A stretch of DNA of 64,000 bases from Rallus limicola (GCA_022605955.1 JAKCOZ010000009.1:4526001-4590000), one strand, 5' to 3'. Shown: positions 12,919 through 26,530, counted from the stretch's first letter. The notes: generated from the letters alone by a model not told the origin. Translations and numbers: made by a program.

Positions 12919-15890
12919 GTATGTAAAAGATTGATGGTCTTCATCTTTTTTTAACTGCTTGGTGTATTCATTCAATGCCACTCCCTTTCCAAATTCCTTC
13001 CTTAGGACTGTTAACAGCAACAGTTGGGCAAGCACTTGATCACTGAGACAGGGACAGTCTGTTTGAAAATGGCTTTCTGCTGGAGTTCTGGTAGTGTGGA
13101 GGTGCTACCTGGGATGCTGTAGTGTATGAGAGACTTTTTGCATTATTTCCAGCTGCCACTTGCAGAATAAGGTTTTCTGAATACCCCTTTTTCCCCCAGC
13201 TTGTGTGCTAAACGTGGTGAGATAGAAACAGAAAGTGAGGGAAGTGGCTTTTGTGACTGACAAGCTCTGTTCATGGATGAAGTAGGATTTTTGTCAGTTT
13301 TTCTATGTTCCCAGGTAGGGGGGGCAAAGGAGTGAGGATGGCTTTCCACCTTCACAATAACAGTAGCATGGTCCAGTTTTTCTCTGCTCATCAAACTCAA
13401 AACCCCATTTCCCCATAGGGAGCTAATAGAGGTGTTATCAGAAACATCAAGAAAATGGGAAGTGTCTCAAATTGTGAACCATCTTCACCCTTTTCTTGGT
13501 AAAAGTGAATACCTGGTGTGGACAGTTTCCTGTTGCTCCTTGGGGAAATGTCCTGGTACCAGCTCTGTCGCCTCAGTTTACATGCATGCATACTGCCACC
13601 TAGCCCTGCTCACAGCTCCTCGTATGTGCAGCTACTTTTGCCCGCTGCTTTCCAGCACATTGTGTTCTGGTGAACAGATGAAGTGCTTACACATTCATAG
13701 ACTGAGACGCCACAAATTCAGTTGGGTTCTCGGGTAGCTCTAAGCAGATTTCTGCCCTCTGAGCCATGACAGCCCCGGCTGGGGCTCTGAATGCTGATAG
13801 CAGAGCCTTTTATTATTAATCAGGAATTCATGTGAATTAATTTTCAGAGGAGAAGGAGGGGAGGGTGTTCACCATCAGGGTTGGAATTTCACATCATAAA
13901 TCCAATGAACTGAAACTGTCATGTGTCAGTCGCTGCGATGGTGCTGATACCGAGCTCCATCCCTCCTCCTGCTGATCACCAGTAAATGTCTGGGGCAGTC
14001 CCACAGAACACAGCTGGCATCCTTTCATTAACAAAAGCTTGGTTTTGGGGGATCACATGCTTGCAGTAAGTGTATCACAACATCCTGCTAGCACCGCTTT
14101 GCTTCAAGGGCAAGATGCTCTGTCATAGTTAGCAGAAGCTCGTACTGTCCTTTGTGTTCAGGCAACAAATGTGTTTGAAACTGTTTATTTAAAAAAAAAT
14201 AAATATTTGGTGTAAGGTGGCTGAAATACTTTTGTCCTTTAACAACACAAATATTTCCAGCCAGATCTGAAAACTGCCAGGTGCCATTCTCCTTGGGAAT
14301 TCTTCATGAGTCCCTGATGTAAGAGAAGTCCTGTTTCTGGGTATTGGCACAAGGCTGTTGTGTGGAATTGCTTCCACGGAGAGAGAAGCTGTGCACTGTG
14401 CCTACCCATGAGATGCTCATGGGCAGATTCTCACTGGTGCAAAACTCCCCAATAGCTGAAATTCTCACAGCCTCAGTGCTTCTGGCTTACCCCAGCAGAT
14501 GCTTAAATTGGGAAGCAAGAACCTTTCTTTTTTGTTTGGCAAGCACTGGCTTCCTTGGGCTTGACCTTCGCTGGTCAAAAAGAAAAATAAAATTAGAAGA
14601 ACCTGAAAGAAATCCTTTATTTCGTGTTCTGTTAAGGAGCTGAAACCATTGCCAATGTTTGGTACACAAGCATGTTCCTCACAGCCTGGTGGATAGCTTA
14701 TTTCCAATATCACACAGGTTTATTGAAGTTTTAGAATCTGTTTTAGACTAAGAGATAACCCAGCCCGAGCCTTTGGTAGAGTGAAGTGTATGCAAGCATC
14801 ATCTCATCGTTTTTATTAACTGTTTTAGTGTTGCTGTATAAACACATCCTGCCATAGCCAAAAGATGCCTCCCTGAGCCCTCTGAACATAACTCACGCTG
14901 TCGAGCTTTTGATTTAAAAGCACATAAATTTAAAACGGCAGCAGGGATACGTACAAAGAGTTAACTTGTTATAAAACAAAATCTACCAAACCACCCAGCA
15001 GCCTTGTGTTCACTGTCAAGGCCTCAGGCTCAGTCCTTCCCTGGGCAATAAAGGCTTGAGTGGGGTTGTAAGGCAATTTTGTCTCTATTTCCCTGTGTCT
15101 AATCGTATCCCTTCCTTTTTCACCCACCTGAAATCAGGTAATGAGAGGAGAAAAGGTATTGAGAATAAAAATGTAAAAGACAGACAAGGCAACTGATTTG
15201 AAGCAAAAGGATTTTAGAAAGGGCCACAGAAGCCCCTGGGGTTTATAAGAGGTTTGCTTGGTGACTTTCAAAATAAAAGTGAGCTTCTCCTCACAAGAAA
15301 TAAAGATCTTCATGTACAGCGTCCAAGCCAGCGTGCCTGCTAACAGCTTGGATATAATAAACTTCAATTTAGAATTAAACAAAGAATCTAATGACAGTAA
15401 TCATGTACAAGCTTCCATTTACTGTCTTGGAATTGCCCAGAGTTCAGCAGAATCACTTGCATTTGCTTAGAAGAAGTGTCACGGCCTAAAACAACCCGTT
15501 TCTCAGGGGTATGTCAGCAGGACTAATGGAATAAGAAACGGCCCGGGGCTGAGAAGCTGCTACAGGCACATCCTGGTGCTGTGAGGGGCTTGCTGCCTTT
15601 TCCAGAACAGTATTTCTTCTGCTTCGAGCAAACCAGGAAAGGCTCAGATGCATAGATGAGTTGCTCTTGTAATTTGTGCCAAGGGCTGGGGAGGTTGTAC
15701 GTAGAGAATTATTTATTTTTTTCTTTAATTGTTGGAAAAATCCCAGTAAACAAACATGTTACCTGTGCACAGTATTTAAGCCCTTGCCAAAACTTTAATG
15801 AAAGGCAGCTGAAAGGATGCTCACTTAGTCCCCAGCCCTCATGCTTTTGAGATGGAAACTGCCAAATTGGTGCCAGCTTGCCAAGGAAAA

Positions 15891-15917
15891 GGGGGGGGGG
15901 GGGGGGGGGGGGGGGGG
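15891..15917 (+). repeat. Poly-G tract, 27 G
   Basis: Twenty-seven consecutive G on the strand that is sense for ACBD6, preceded by aaggaaaa and followed by agaaatggg. In the nascent transcript it would be a long rG run able to form G-quadruplexes. The exact length is likely polymorphic and is hard to sequence reliably. Confidence 0.95.
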
Positions 15918-16102
15918 AGAAATGGGTTTGAAGAAAGACCGTGTACTTCTGGATTTACAGGCTTAGTCCCATTAGACAAACTTCCCTGAATGTTTCAGAG
16001 CTCTGACAGTGATTGACTTCCACATCTAACCTGAAGTTTACCTGTAGAATTGCAACCACGGCCCTTCCCTTCACTGGTTTTGCTGTAATGGGAGGATGCA
16101 GC

Positions 16103-16142
16103 CATATGTATACATACACACATGCATATATATATATACACA
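16103..16142. repeat. Mixed TA/CA low-complexity patch
   Basis: Short alternating TA and CA units, with a core of about six TA units near 16126-16138. It is intronic and noncoding. Confidence 0.75.
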
Positions 16143-16527
16143 TATTTATCTTAATTGCTGGTAGTAAAACACCCTGAGTTAGAGGGGCTCTCACTGCAGC
16201 TGCAAACGCTGTGCCTAGAAGCATAGCTCAATACTGTAGCACATCCATTCAGTTTGGCTTTGTCCTCCTCTTCCTCTGCCCTGGCTAATTGATGTGAATA
16301 TCATTCCCATCCGTTTGTCTGCTGAGACTCGGTATATCTGAGACAAATCCCTGTCCTGTGCTTTGTTTGTGAACACCCTGTGACTTGGAGCTGAGCAAAA
16401 TTGATGTGCTGTTGGCTTGAGAAACTGCTGCAGAAGCTGGCCAAGCTGGCAGCAGTTACCCAAGTGAAGCACAGAAGATTTAAGAGGCAGGGTTAGTGCA
16501 CTGGGGCTATTTTTATGCTTTTTTTTA

Positions 16528-16551
16528 ATTATTATTATTATTATTATTATT
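16528..16551. repeat. ATT trinucleotide microsatellite
   Basis: Eight ATT units directly after a T run, within the intron between exons A and B. Confidence 0.9.
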
Positions 16552-18654
16552 AAATACTTCAAAGGCAGGGGAAAATGCATCCTCTCAAGTAACTTTCTGC
16601 AACAGCCGTTGTGTGGTGGAATTGCAGGGAGGGAGGGAGTACCTCGACGTTTGAGTGCCTTTAGTCCCGACCTCGCTACTGCAGTGCTTCCCTTGACGAA
16701 ACCACCAGCGTTGCTTTGAGTCTGTCACTGCTTAATGAAATAGTCATGTGGGAAGTGTTTTGGGAAGGCTCAATCTGTGACTTTTACGTTTTCTGCCACA
16801 TTATTTGAACACACAAACTGTGTGTTACACGCTGATGGGAAGGATGAGGAGTTTTGCAAGGTGCGTAGGTGATACCCGTGCTATACAAAGTACGTTTAGC
16901 CTAAGTTCATCTTATCCCTGAAGTTTGTTTTAAGGGAGGTGTGGGGAACAAGTGAACTCGTAGCTGTATAGCTGCCTGAGTACGTTAGCTAGAGCTGAGC
17001 GTTCTAATTTGCCTTCCTACTATGCAAACAGCAGCAAATACTATCTTGTCCAAAATACAGGTTTCTTGGTAATGCTTTTTGTCCCACGGTAAGGAGGCTG
17101 AGATTCTTCTACAGGTATTTTTGCCTCTTACATCAAACACTTTGCTCTCACACAGAAGATCTCCAAAGCCCCTTATCACCCCATGTTTAGGGCACAGCAT
17201 GCTGCAAGGGTGCAGACATTTCTTGGGTGGAACGTGTCAGCTTTTTAATAGCGTGCAATTTCAATGCAGAGCCATTTAAGGCACTAATTGGAAAATATTG
17301 TATCCATTTAGAATTGCAGAGAAAATATATAGGTAAGCAGAGTGTAATTACCCAAAGTGGAATTGGCCCAAGACTTGAAATCCATACTCCTGCAAATAGC
17401 ACAAGGAGATTTTTAATGACTCCAGATGATCAGGCTTCGGTTTCTTGCCCTGTTCAAAAGGCAGCATTTGCAGCAGGACTGGCCCTCCGGCGGGATGGGA
17501 AAGGGACTCAGTGCGCGGTGCCACAGGACCCCTGAGCTGGCAGAACGGGCAACGCTGCCCCTCCAGAACTCTTTCTTTACTGGTCTCAGCCAAGTTCAGC
17601 ATCAGTACAATAAGGTTCTGCTTGTCCATACACAAATGCAAAGCGGTGTACTGTAGCTGCTTGTCTTTAAGGTGAATTCTGATGTAAAGGACAGAAATGC
17701 CTTTATTTTGTCGTGTAATCACGCAGTAATTACACTTGTGTAGTTACAACATTATTCCTCTTGTAGATAAAACCCCTGAAATCGTCTGTGGAAGTACTTC
17801 CCACCCTTACACGTGTTGCAGATGGTGCTGCTTTCTTTTGAAGTAAACACCCTTGCCGCAAAATAAAGTGGGTATTATTTGTCTGGCTGAAATGCCATTT
17901 CTTAGGCAATTGCCAGTGCAGAGATGAGTTACGGGTGCTCAAAATAAATTCAAGATCCTTCTGTGTTTACCGATTGCTTTATATCACCCTCTTCCTGCTT
18001 TTAGACTTCAGTAGTAGTGTTGAGCGCACAAACATTACTCATTAAACGGTGCGTGGATGTCATCGGTGCTTCCATAGAAAGCCATAGTCAGAACACTCCT
18101 TCTAATTCAAGGTTAATTAGTGTAACATTAAAACTATGTGTTACAAAAATTAATTACTTGCTGGGTCCAAAAGTGTGCTTAAAAAAGCATAATGCCTTCT
18201 GTCTGAGGTGGCATCTCCTTCCTCCAAATCCTGTTATGCCTTCGCTTCCCTGCCCAAGAGTGTCCCACAGAAGCGGTGTGAGCCCGGGTGTAGGTATCTT
18301 CTGCCCCTCAAGCTCTTCTGGTGCCCTGGTCAGGAAATTTGGCTCCCAGTTCCCATGAGCAGATAAATGAGTCGCTCACCTTCGTTCCGCGTTGCTCTGC
18401 TGAGAGATTTGTAACCAGGTGTGGGCTAATTTCACTGATTCCAACTGGGTAGTGTACTGGAAAACACGGGTCAGCCCAATGGTGTCACTGGTTAGGGGAC
18501 GATTTCCAAGGAATCCCTTGCAAGCATGCTACACACCCTCCAAAATCAGGGGAGACTAGCAGTGAGTCTAACTTATGAAGTGTATGTGGTAAACAAAGAG
18601 GAAAACCCTCCATCTCAGATTACTTGGAGCTCCCTCTCTCTTTGGAGTTGTGGA

Positions 18655-18671
18655 GATATATATATATATAT
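18655..18671. repeat. AT dinucleotide repeat
   Basis: About eight uninterrupted AT units, some 225 bp upstream of the splice acceptor of exon B. Confidence 0.8.
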
Positions 18672-18896
18672 CTATATTTCAGAACTACCCACATCTCTGT
18701 GCTGTCATTCTGCAAGTCCAAATCGGGACCAATAGTAGGTTACATGCTTAGTCTATTTTTTTCCAAAAGGTCTGTAGAAATTTTGCCCCTGGCATTGCAA
18801 GACTGTGATTCTCTCCACTTGCTCTTATTTTTGCTTTATTTTTTTTTTGTTTTTTTTTTTGTCCTGGCTTTGTTAATTTTCTCCTGGATGTTGCAG

Positions 18897-18986
18897 GGCC
18901 GGGCACTACTCCACTGGGCGTGTGACAGAGGACACAAGGAGCTGGTTTCAGTACTGTTACAACATTCTGCTGACGTTAACAGCCAG
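18897..18986 (+). CDS. ACBD6: ACBD6 coding exon B (core of the first ankyrin repeat)
   Basis: A 90-nt exon of exactly 30 codons in phase 0 at both ends, with acceptor ggatgttgcag and donor gtaagg. It begins GRALLHWACDRGHKELVSVL and ends QHSADVNSQ. This fits an ankyrin repeat: the helix-1 block ALLHWA corresponds to the consensus TPLHxA, then GHKELVSVLLQHSADVN forms helix 2 and the turn to the next hairpin. It lies at about residues 192-221 in human numbering. Ankyrin repeats of ACBD6 are the part reported to engage N-myristoyltransferase. Because the exon is in phase 0 and a multiple of three, skipping it would remove one repeat without breaking the frame. The changes I see relative to the human sequence as I remember it are conservative. 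Confidence 0.97.
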
Positions 18987-20363
18987 GTAAGGAAGGAAGA
19001 AAAAGGTGGATTTGATTGATGCGTTATGTAGCTTCTTGACCAAATGTTTTGCACGAAACTGAATTCTTCCAAAACTTCACAACAAGCTCTCTCAGATCAC
19101 TCAGCACAGGGAAGAATGTCCAAAAAGATAACTTGGGAAAAAGCAAGGACTTGGGTGTATGACATGTATAGTTGTAAAGGGGACATTTTTAGTTCTACCT
19201 GGCTGTGGCTGCCAGCGTGACTCGTGGTACTGATGCAAGAGCGATTCCCTGCCTACGAGGTGTCCGGTAGCTTCCTACATGGAGTGTATTCTCCTGTGTA
19301 TTTTGTGTAAAGTTATGCTGCCGGTGGAACTTTGTGGTCTAACAGACAGAGCCCTATGTTGCCCTCCAAAAAAGAATCCAATAAATGCCAGGTTTTGGCA
19401 GAGCACCCCACAGGGGTAGGTGATGCTTTGGGTCCCAGCATGATGGACATGCCACAGCTACAGTAGGATCTCAGGGCCAACCAAGTGCAAAGGCTCACAG
19501 CATTTCCATCCGCACAAACCCACCTCACCCCCATGGGGGTCACTATTTCCAGCACAGTTTGACTTAATCAAATATAAGCCAGCTTTTTAGCCACTGCAGT
19601 CTGCCACTCGTGTCTGAGCTTAACTAGCACCAGTTTTAGGGTACCTTAGTAGACCAGGCTTTGATCTGCTTTGTGAGTGGTTCTGCCTGTGCTCATGAGT
19701 AACGCTCCCTAGTTGTATCAGCGTGTTGTAATTAAGAGCTGACCCACGTAAATGCAATCGTGTAAGGAAATATTTGTCTGACATATTTCTGTCAAAGTTT
19801 GACTGACTGCTCGTTACCAGCGTGGCATTTAATTGGCTTTGCTCTTCAGCCCAGACTGGAGATAATACACCTCTGCTGGCAAGCTGGCTCACTCATACCA
19901 GTGAGCCCTCAAGCAGCCTTGCAATAAAAGCTTTGGGAGTTTGTAAGAGGTGGACCCTAAGCAGAGTCTGGCTTGTCAGCAGCCCTGTGGTGTTCAGGGG
20001 CTGCAGAACTACAGGTGGGGTGGGCTGAGGAAGTCTGGCTGGTGAGATGCGCATTGTCAGGCTTAGATTGTGGTGATTTCAGTTGCAGTGGATTTTGTGG
20101 GAGTCTCCCTCCCTAGGAGAGGGGTGGTGGGCTTTGTGTGCCCCACTCTCCGACCAGACTGGCACCTTTTGGTCAGAGCTGGGGAGTGTCATGTCAGATA
20201 CATATGGGAACAGCTCTGCCCATCCCCTTTGCCCTGGCAGCGCCAGAGATGGTTGTGTACCACTGCAGCAATCTGAAAAGTCACTTCTTTATCATCTGTT
20301 TCTTATTTTGGAGGTAAAGTCTGACTTGAGGAGAAAAGGCTGAAGGGAGAGTCATCTTTTTTC

Positions 20364-20382
20364 TTTTTTTTTTTTTTTTTTT
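20364..20382. repeat. Poly-T tract
   Basis: Nineteen T after tttttc; a second tract of comparable length lies near 20693-20711. Both sit near the 5' end of the long intron, and neither is attached to a recognisable retroposon body. Confidence 0.7.
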
Positions 20383-20980
20383 CCTCCTGAACATTAATTT
20401 TCTGTTAAATTCTTCTTTTCTTTTTTCTTTTTGATGTATTGCACATTTTCCAACCAGATTATTTTTGGCCAGTAGCAAAAGGTTAATAATAGCCATAAAA
20501 AGAAAAATCAATCTTTGATTTTATTTTTTTTTCCCCACCAAGGTAATAAAGGAGATTTTTTTTTATATATATATAAAGGTCTCTGTTTGCACGTAGGTGT
20601 GTTCCCAGAGAAGGCAGACACATTTTTATGCTCAGCCATATATAAATGGCAATAGCATTTCAAGACTTGGTGACCTCATGTTTATTTCTCGCTTTTTTTT
20701 TTTTTTTTTTTCTTTTATTTTGACCTTTACCCCATAAGAATTCACAACCAAAGCAAGAGCAGAGGGGAATTTTAAGAGCAACCAGAAGAAAAAGGGAGAG
20801 GGAGGGGAAAACTCTGGCTTCTTAACACACCATAAGCACGGCGGCACCTGCAATTAGAGATCAGCAGAAGCGCTGTCGGTTAATGCGAAGGCTGTAAAGC
20901 GCAGTGGGTTAAGCTTGAGGGAATCTCTGGTGACTGGAATCAGCAGTGCTCTTAGCTCAGAGTGATGTGCGCTTCTGGGC

Positions 20981-21401
20981 TACAAAGATGATTAAAGGAC
21001 TGCAGCATCTCCCCTGTGAGGAAAGCTTGAGTGACCTGGGGCTGTTCAACCTGGAGAAAAAAGACTGAGAGTGGGTCTGATCAGTGTTTATCAATAGCTG
21101 AAGGGTGGGACACAGGGGGACATGGCCAGCCTCTTCTCAGTGTCTGTGGGGACAGGACAAGGGGCGATGGCCTCAAGTTGGAGCACAGGGAGTTCTGCAC
21201 CAATATGGAGAAGAACTTCTTCCTGGTGAGGGAGCCCTGGGACAGGCTGCCCAGGGGTGTGTGGAGTCTCCTTCTCTGGAGATATTCCAGCCCCATCTGG
21301 ATGCCTCCCTGTGTGACCTGTCCTAGGGAACCTGCTTTGGCAGGGGGGTTGGACCCAATAATCTCTGGAGCTCCTTTCCACCCCCTACGGTTGGGTGATT
21401 G
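20981..21401 (+). mobile_element. CR1 LINE, 3' fragment (fullest copy of its subfamily here)
   Basis: Sense CR1 beginning with tacaaagatgattaaagg and gcatctcccctgtgaggaaa, the block that normally precedes gtgacctggggctgttcaac. It then runs through gacaggacaaggggcgatgg, cctgggacaggctgccc, gtggagtctccttctctgg and ggggttggacccaataatct to a decayed tail ggttgggtgattggg. Its relict ORF2 C-terminus can be read as EPWDRLPRG followed by VWSLLLW. The frame is broken and not functional. The last 180 bases are shared closely with the copies at 8928, 58429, 40769 and 26287. Confidence 0.93.
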
Positions 21402-24400
21402 GGCTGGAGCGGCTGTGAAAGCAGCCTGCACCATTTCCACCTGCTGCTTGGGCCCTCGGGTGCTTTTCTCTTGTGCTCAGTTCTGCAGTGGTACATACAC
21501 ATATGGCAGAAAGAGATATGGAATAAATTGGGGATTGGGAGGGTTACAAGCAGGGAGCAAGGGAGCAAAATGTTACAGACCATTTTTTATTATTTTTCTT
21601 TTAAATTGCCTGTGTTTTAGTGTGCTTCTAAAAAGTTAGTCAGACAGCATGACAGATTTATGCTCCCTTCCATTACCTCTTTAATAAATGCTCTTCCATC
21701 TTGGTGTGCACTGACAGATTTCACTACCCTAAGCAGCCAGTGACGGTGGTGGTGTGTGAGGTGGAGCAAGCCCTACCATTCCCTGGGCCTGCAGATACGC
21801 CTTACTCCCTCTTCAGTTATCTTTGTGCTGTCTATTAATGAAGTACCTCCTGTCTTGAGATCAAGGAACTCCATGAGAGTCAACTCACTGCTCTTTGTTA
21901 ATAACCAGCCAGCTTGGGAGTGGAAGGAGAGGTCACCTGGCTGCGCTCCTTCCTGCAGCAGGTTGGGAAGCACTTTAATTCTGGGGATAACCACACACTC
22001 CTGGACCACGGTGGTCCAGCATCTCTGCTTTTTGTTTGACACAGCAGTACTGTGCTCTCCAAAGGACAGTTCAGTCACTGGAAAGCTGCAGCCTTGGAGT
22101 TCTCTGATTGTTCATAATTAGCTCTAATACCACATTTGAAAGGAGGTGGTAAGCAGTTGCCATGGACAAAGGGGATACAGAAAGGCAACAGGCTTCTCCC
22201 CTTTGTTGGACAAGGGGCGTTCGTGGAATTGAATTACCTAAATCTTTAAGAGCCAGAGGCTGTTTCGAAGTGGGTGGTGGGATGGGATTTCAGAGCTGGG
22301 CTGAAGATCCCTGGAGCTTGGGGCTCAGTCTGAAAGCGGCCTCCTGCCACTGGAACTGCCTAACACGGCGTGAAAGGAAGTTACAGAGGAGCAGTTACAG
22401 AGGAGTTCAGCAACCTGATTATAAAGCCCATTTCAAGCCTTAAAATATATAAAGACAGGATCAAGTTTTCCTTGCTGGAACAAGCAACAAGGGACAATCA
22501 TTTTCCCCCTACATGGAGAGTTTTTCCTTGCGATGTTTTCTGCAGCCTTGGGAAGGTGTTTGTTTCTCTGGGGCTGGAGTGGGTAGGACACTGAGTGCAA
22601 GCCATGCAGAGCTGCACCCCAGCTTTGTGGGGCCCTGAGGCTGTGCCACGGCACCCTCCATGTTCCCGGGCCAGGAGCCGCAAGCCAGCCTGGTAGGGAG
22701 ATCCCTCTGTCCTCAGTTGGGTCTGGTGGTGCAGCGCCAGTGTGGAGCAGACAGCAGAGGTTTCACTCCCAGACCTGAGGTGCTGCTCAACCAGCTTTCA
22801 GAGGAGCTCCTCTAGTGTGTTCAGGGGGAAGTGTAGGCACAGCAAACTGCCTCAGTGCTGTCCAGTGGAAGAGCGCTCTTGGGGATGGTCACCTCCTCCT
22901 GCGAGAGCAGGGTGGCTTGAAAAGAAACTCTGGGCTCTGGTCCTGCGCCACCGCTCGTCCTGTGTGGGGCTGTTCTGAGATAGACAAAGGGCATCATGGT
23001 GTGGTATGAGAGAGAAGGAGAAATACAGCATCTCTGGTTCATAACATCAAACCAGGAGACTGTAGACACTCCTCCTTGACTTGCTGTGGCTGCATGTTGT
23101 TCCATCTGTGGGTACTCTCTATGCCAGAATACTAATCTATGTGTTCAAGGGCTGCCTCTGGGAATGCGTGGGGAGCTGCACTGGAGCGGTTGTCACAGGT
23201 CAGCTTACTCAGACGAAGCTTGGCAAGCCTGCCTGGCCATGCTAAAATAACTACTCATAGTCGTAAGTGGAACTGTATGTGTCTGTATGGTAGAGCAGAT
23301 GACTTATGAAATATTTGGATATTATTTTTTTAAGCTATATCATTGTGCAGTTCTATTAATCAGCTCATCACTGGTACAGTAATCACCTGGGTACGCTAAA
23401 ATTGTACTGTAATGATGACTAGGAGGATGAAAACAAGCTATAACTGATGTTAATGTTTATTTGCTGACCTTCCACTTTCCCAGCAGAGGTGCAAATCACT
23501 GTGCTGAGACTTAAAAACCCTTTGTCAGCAAGTGGACTCTCAGGGCTTGGAGAAGGGAACTTGAGAAGCAAAGCTGAAAAGCATCAGGTTAGGAAACCTG
23601 TTGCTAGTATAGGTGAATTTTTATTTTACTCATTCTAGTATAGTGGTAATGTCAGTGGAGTAGCACCTGGTGCCTGCACTGTCGGCAGAGCGAGCTGGTT
23701 GCTCCTTGGTGCATCTTCCTCGTTGCATGCTAACACGCTTGCGCATCCGAGCGCTTCTGGAGTAGCTGTCCCCTCGTAATACCTTCCCTCACATCCTCAG
23801 TGGAGCCAGGCTGGGAGAAAAAGGAAAAAAAAAAAAACCTTTTCAAATGAAGACAATACAAACATAATAAATGGCAGGGAGGGTTCATCTCCCGCATGAC
23901 TCAATCGTTCTCAAACAACATTATTATTGACTGGCCTATTGGTTGCCAAAAAGGAAAATCAATTGTACTAGAAGTAGTTGCTGGGCCACAGATCATGGTA
24001 CTAACCCAGGAGATTCAGGTTGATTTTTATCAACTATCCTAAGACTAATTTCCACCGTTAGTTTAAAATGAAGTAGGAATTATGGATACATCGAAGGCTG
24101 CTGAGGTCGGTGGTTCTCTTGGGTTTGTTTTATCTCTTTGTGGGTTTTTTTTCTGGTTTCCTGCCTGGCTCTAAAAGGATTGTGCCTGTGTAGGATAAAA
24201 AGAAGCCCAGAGCAGTCAGGCCTTGCTTGCCTGCCGGGGTTTATTTTCTCTTCAGCCTTGTTTGTTTGGATTTCACGGCAAGCTTACAAACTGCTTCGGC
24301 CTCTGCACGGGTCTCCTGTTGCCAGTGTTGTGTAGACATCTCAAAGTGAAGCCTGGCGTGGGCAACATGCATCCCATCCCTGCCCCCTGGAGCAAATACA

Positions 24401-26286
24401 GCTCATGCCCTTGTTTTGCTGTGGAGATGTTGAGGAAATCACCGTGGGCATCATGACTGTTCTGACCGAGACCAGAGGCCACAGGCTGTATCTATGGAGC
24501 TTTCCCCCTGCCTGGTGAATGGGAGGGATCCCTTTGCTGCAAGCTGGTGGGTGAAAGCACACTTTTGGGTGGGATGCCAGCTGCCCAAGTACTCTGCAGG
24601 TAGGACCATTCTCTAAACCTGGCTGAGATGAAAAAGGACAATGCCTGACCCTTGTGCCCTTGCAGTTAATGTCCCTAGGATGAACTTCCCCCCTAAATGT
24701 ACTAAAACCCTGGCTCATAAAGCCAGGGAGGGACCCATTCCTGGATCTGATGACTGCTGCAGAGGGTTTGGCGTAGTTACGCTCATGGCACGCAAAGGAT
24801 GTTGCGGGTACTGCTGCACTGACCGTGGCTGCAGTAGGAAGGCACAATGGCAAGCGGATGGAGACACTAACCAAAGATGAAAAGCAAAGCAGAGTAATGA
24901 GAGCAGGGTTATTAACCAAGATCGTTCCCTCCTTTCCTTCTATCCCCCTTCCAATCCCCATCTTGGTGTTTCTGTTGGCAGCTTTGCCAGGCAGATCTCA
25001 GAAGGCTCCGCAGGCGCGTACCCCTTCAGTCTTGACGTTGTTGCCAATGGGTGTGAAAGCCATTAGCTGAAAGAAAGGAGAGATCTGCTTAGTGACAGAG
25101 GGTAGCTTTCTACATTAAAGCATTGACATGGTGCCAGTCACACAGTTATTAGAAGTGGCACAGCTCCATGTCTCTCCTGCAGGTCTCTCTGTGGAATGTA
25201 GATTGGCAGCAGGTTGAATGTTAAATGGTCACCACTCAGCAGATGCTGATTTTACCTACTAGGAGAAAAGTCCCTTTCAGCAGAAACATTTGCTAAATAC
25301 TTGCAGCTCTAAATACATGCTGGGAGATGCAGAGATTTACCCCTGGTTTGCTCTTCAGCTTCTGAAGACCCCTCAAGCCCCATCAACACGAACAGTAGGT
25401 TGTACAGACAATGAGATGTCTCCTGCTCGTGCAGGCTGGGCTTTTTTGCATTGTTCCTTCCTATCTTCTAGCTTGACATGTACAGTCTTTGTTGCTTCTG
25501 CTCCCTGTAGACACATGAATCATTGCTTCATTGCTGGTGCAGCAGAGCAGTTGGCACCCTTGCTCAGGCAATACGCGTGCAGCATTGCCTGCAAAGCAGG
25601 CGCACCAGCCCAGAAAGCTTCTGTGCTGTTCGTCAGTGATTTCTGGCTCCACACAGTCCTTTCAGCCTCTATGTGCAAAACTGGTGTTGGAAAAATGAAA
25701 TCCTAGAGCTCTTCCAAAAAAAAAAAACCCCCAAAACAAATTAGCAGTGGTCTCTGCTTTACCCTCAAACTCTGAAGGTGCTTTCAGGGTAATCCAAATG
25801 CAGGGTTTAAAGCCAGGGACTGAGTGCAGCCACACAATTTAGCGGCTTGCTTTGAGATACGTGGCTTGTGGACATCCCCTGGGACTGAGGGATGTGCTGT
25901 GCAGAGGGGGAAGCACTTTGTGTGGCCAGTGCTGGTGCAGGAGGAATGTTGTCTGGGAGTCATGTACTTAGTTTTAGCTCAGGGAGAATGAGCACCCTCT
26001 GCATCCTGGAGCCTTGTCCCTGTTTCTGTTCCGGACCGGTACAGCTGTTCTGTGGTTTAATGGATGCAATCTCTGCCATGGCCCCAGCAGCAGTGAGCCT
26101 TGAGGTCAGTGCAGGTGGCACACCTTGTATCACGTGTTGTGGTGCAGGGGAGGAGCAGGACAAGCTCCCTACTGTCTCCATATGTCTTTGCGGAGGCAGG
26201 GAAGAGCTTTCCTTACCTTTAATGCCTCCCTGTGAGGATGTGGGATGGTCCACTGCCCCTTTGTCTTTTGGTCTCTGGGTCATCTT

Positions 26287-26373
26287 TCACAGAATCACAG
26301 GATTGTAGGGGTTTGAAGGGAGCTCCAGAGATCATGGAGCCCAATCCCCCTGCCAAAACAGGTTCCCTAGGCC
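26287..26373 (-). mobile_element. CR1 LINE, short 3' terminal fragment
   Basis: An 87-bp antisense fragment opening ttcacagaatcacaggattg, then agggagctccagagatcat and ccccctgccaaaacaggttc. These are the complements of the CR1 tail and of the gatctctggagctcc block found in the other copies here. It is heavily 5'-truncated. Confidence 0.88.
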
Positions 26374-26530
26374 AGGGAATACATAAGCATTGAAATAAGC
26401 ATGTGTTAAAACACCTGTAATTTGTGAAGTCATTGTTGGAAATGCTGTAGCCCCTCATTAAGGTGCTTGGTTAACTACGCAAACAGGATACCACTGGCAG
26501 CCCAGCTGGTTTTTCAGGTGAACATCCCAG

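Larger units (their letters stand above)
12919..18896 (+). other. ACBD6: ACBD6 intron between exons A and B (5,978 bp)
   Basis: The intron is bounded by gtatgt and a long T-rich tract ending ggatgttgcag. It holds a run of 27 G (15891-15917), a mixed TA/CA patch (16103-16142), an ATT microsatellite (16528-16551) and an AT repeat (18655-18671). I recognised no CR1 or LTR here. The rest is unique AT-rich sequence without a convincing coding frame. Confidence 0.95.

Noticed and set aside
12637..12954. 105-codon frame with its own ATG containing exon A
   Set aside because: The coding part is real only from 12813. The upstream part is intron, shown by the acceptor at 12811-12812 and by loss of similarity to ACBD6.
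21031..21639. 202-codon frame with EPWDRLPRG
   Set aside because: This is the relict CR1 ORF2 frame of the fragment at 20981-21401 running on into unique DNA, not a host gene.
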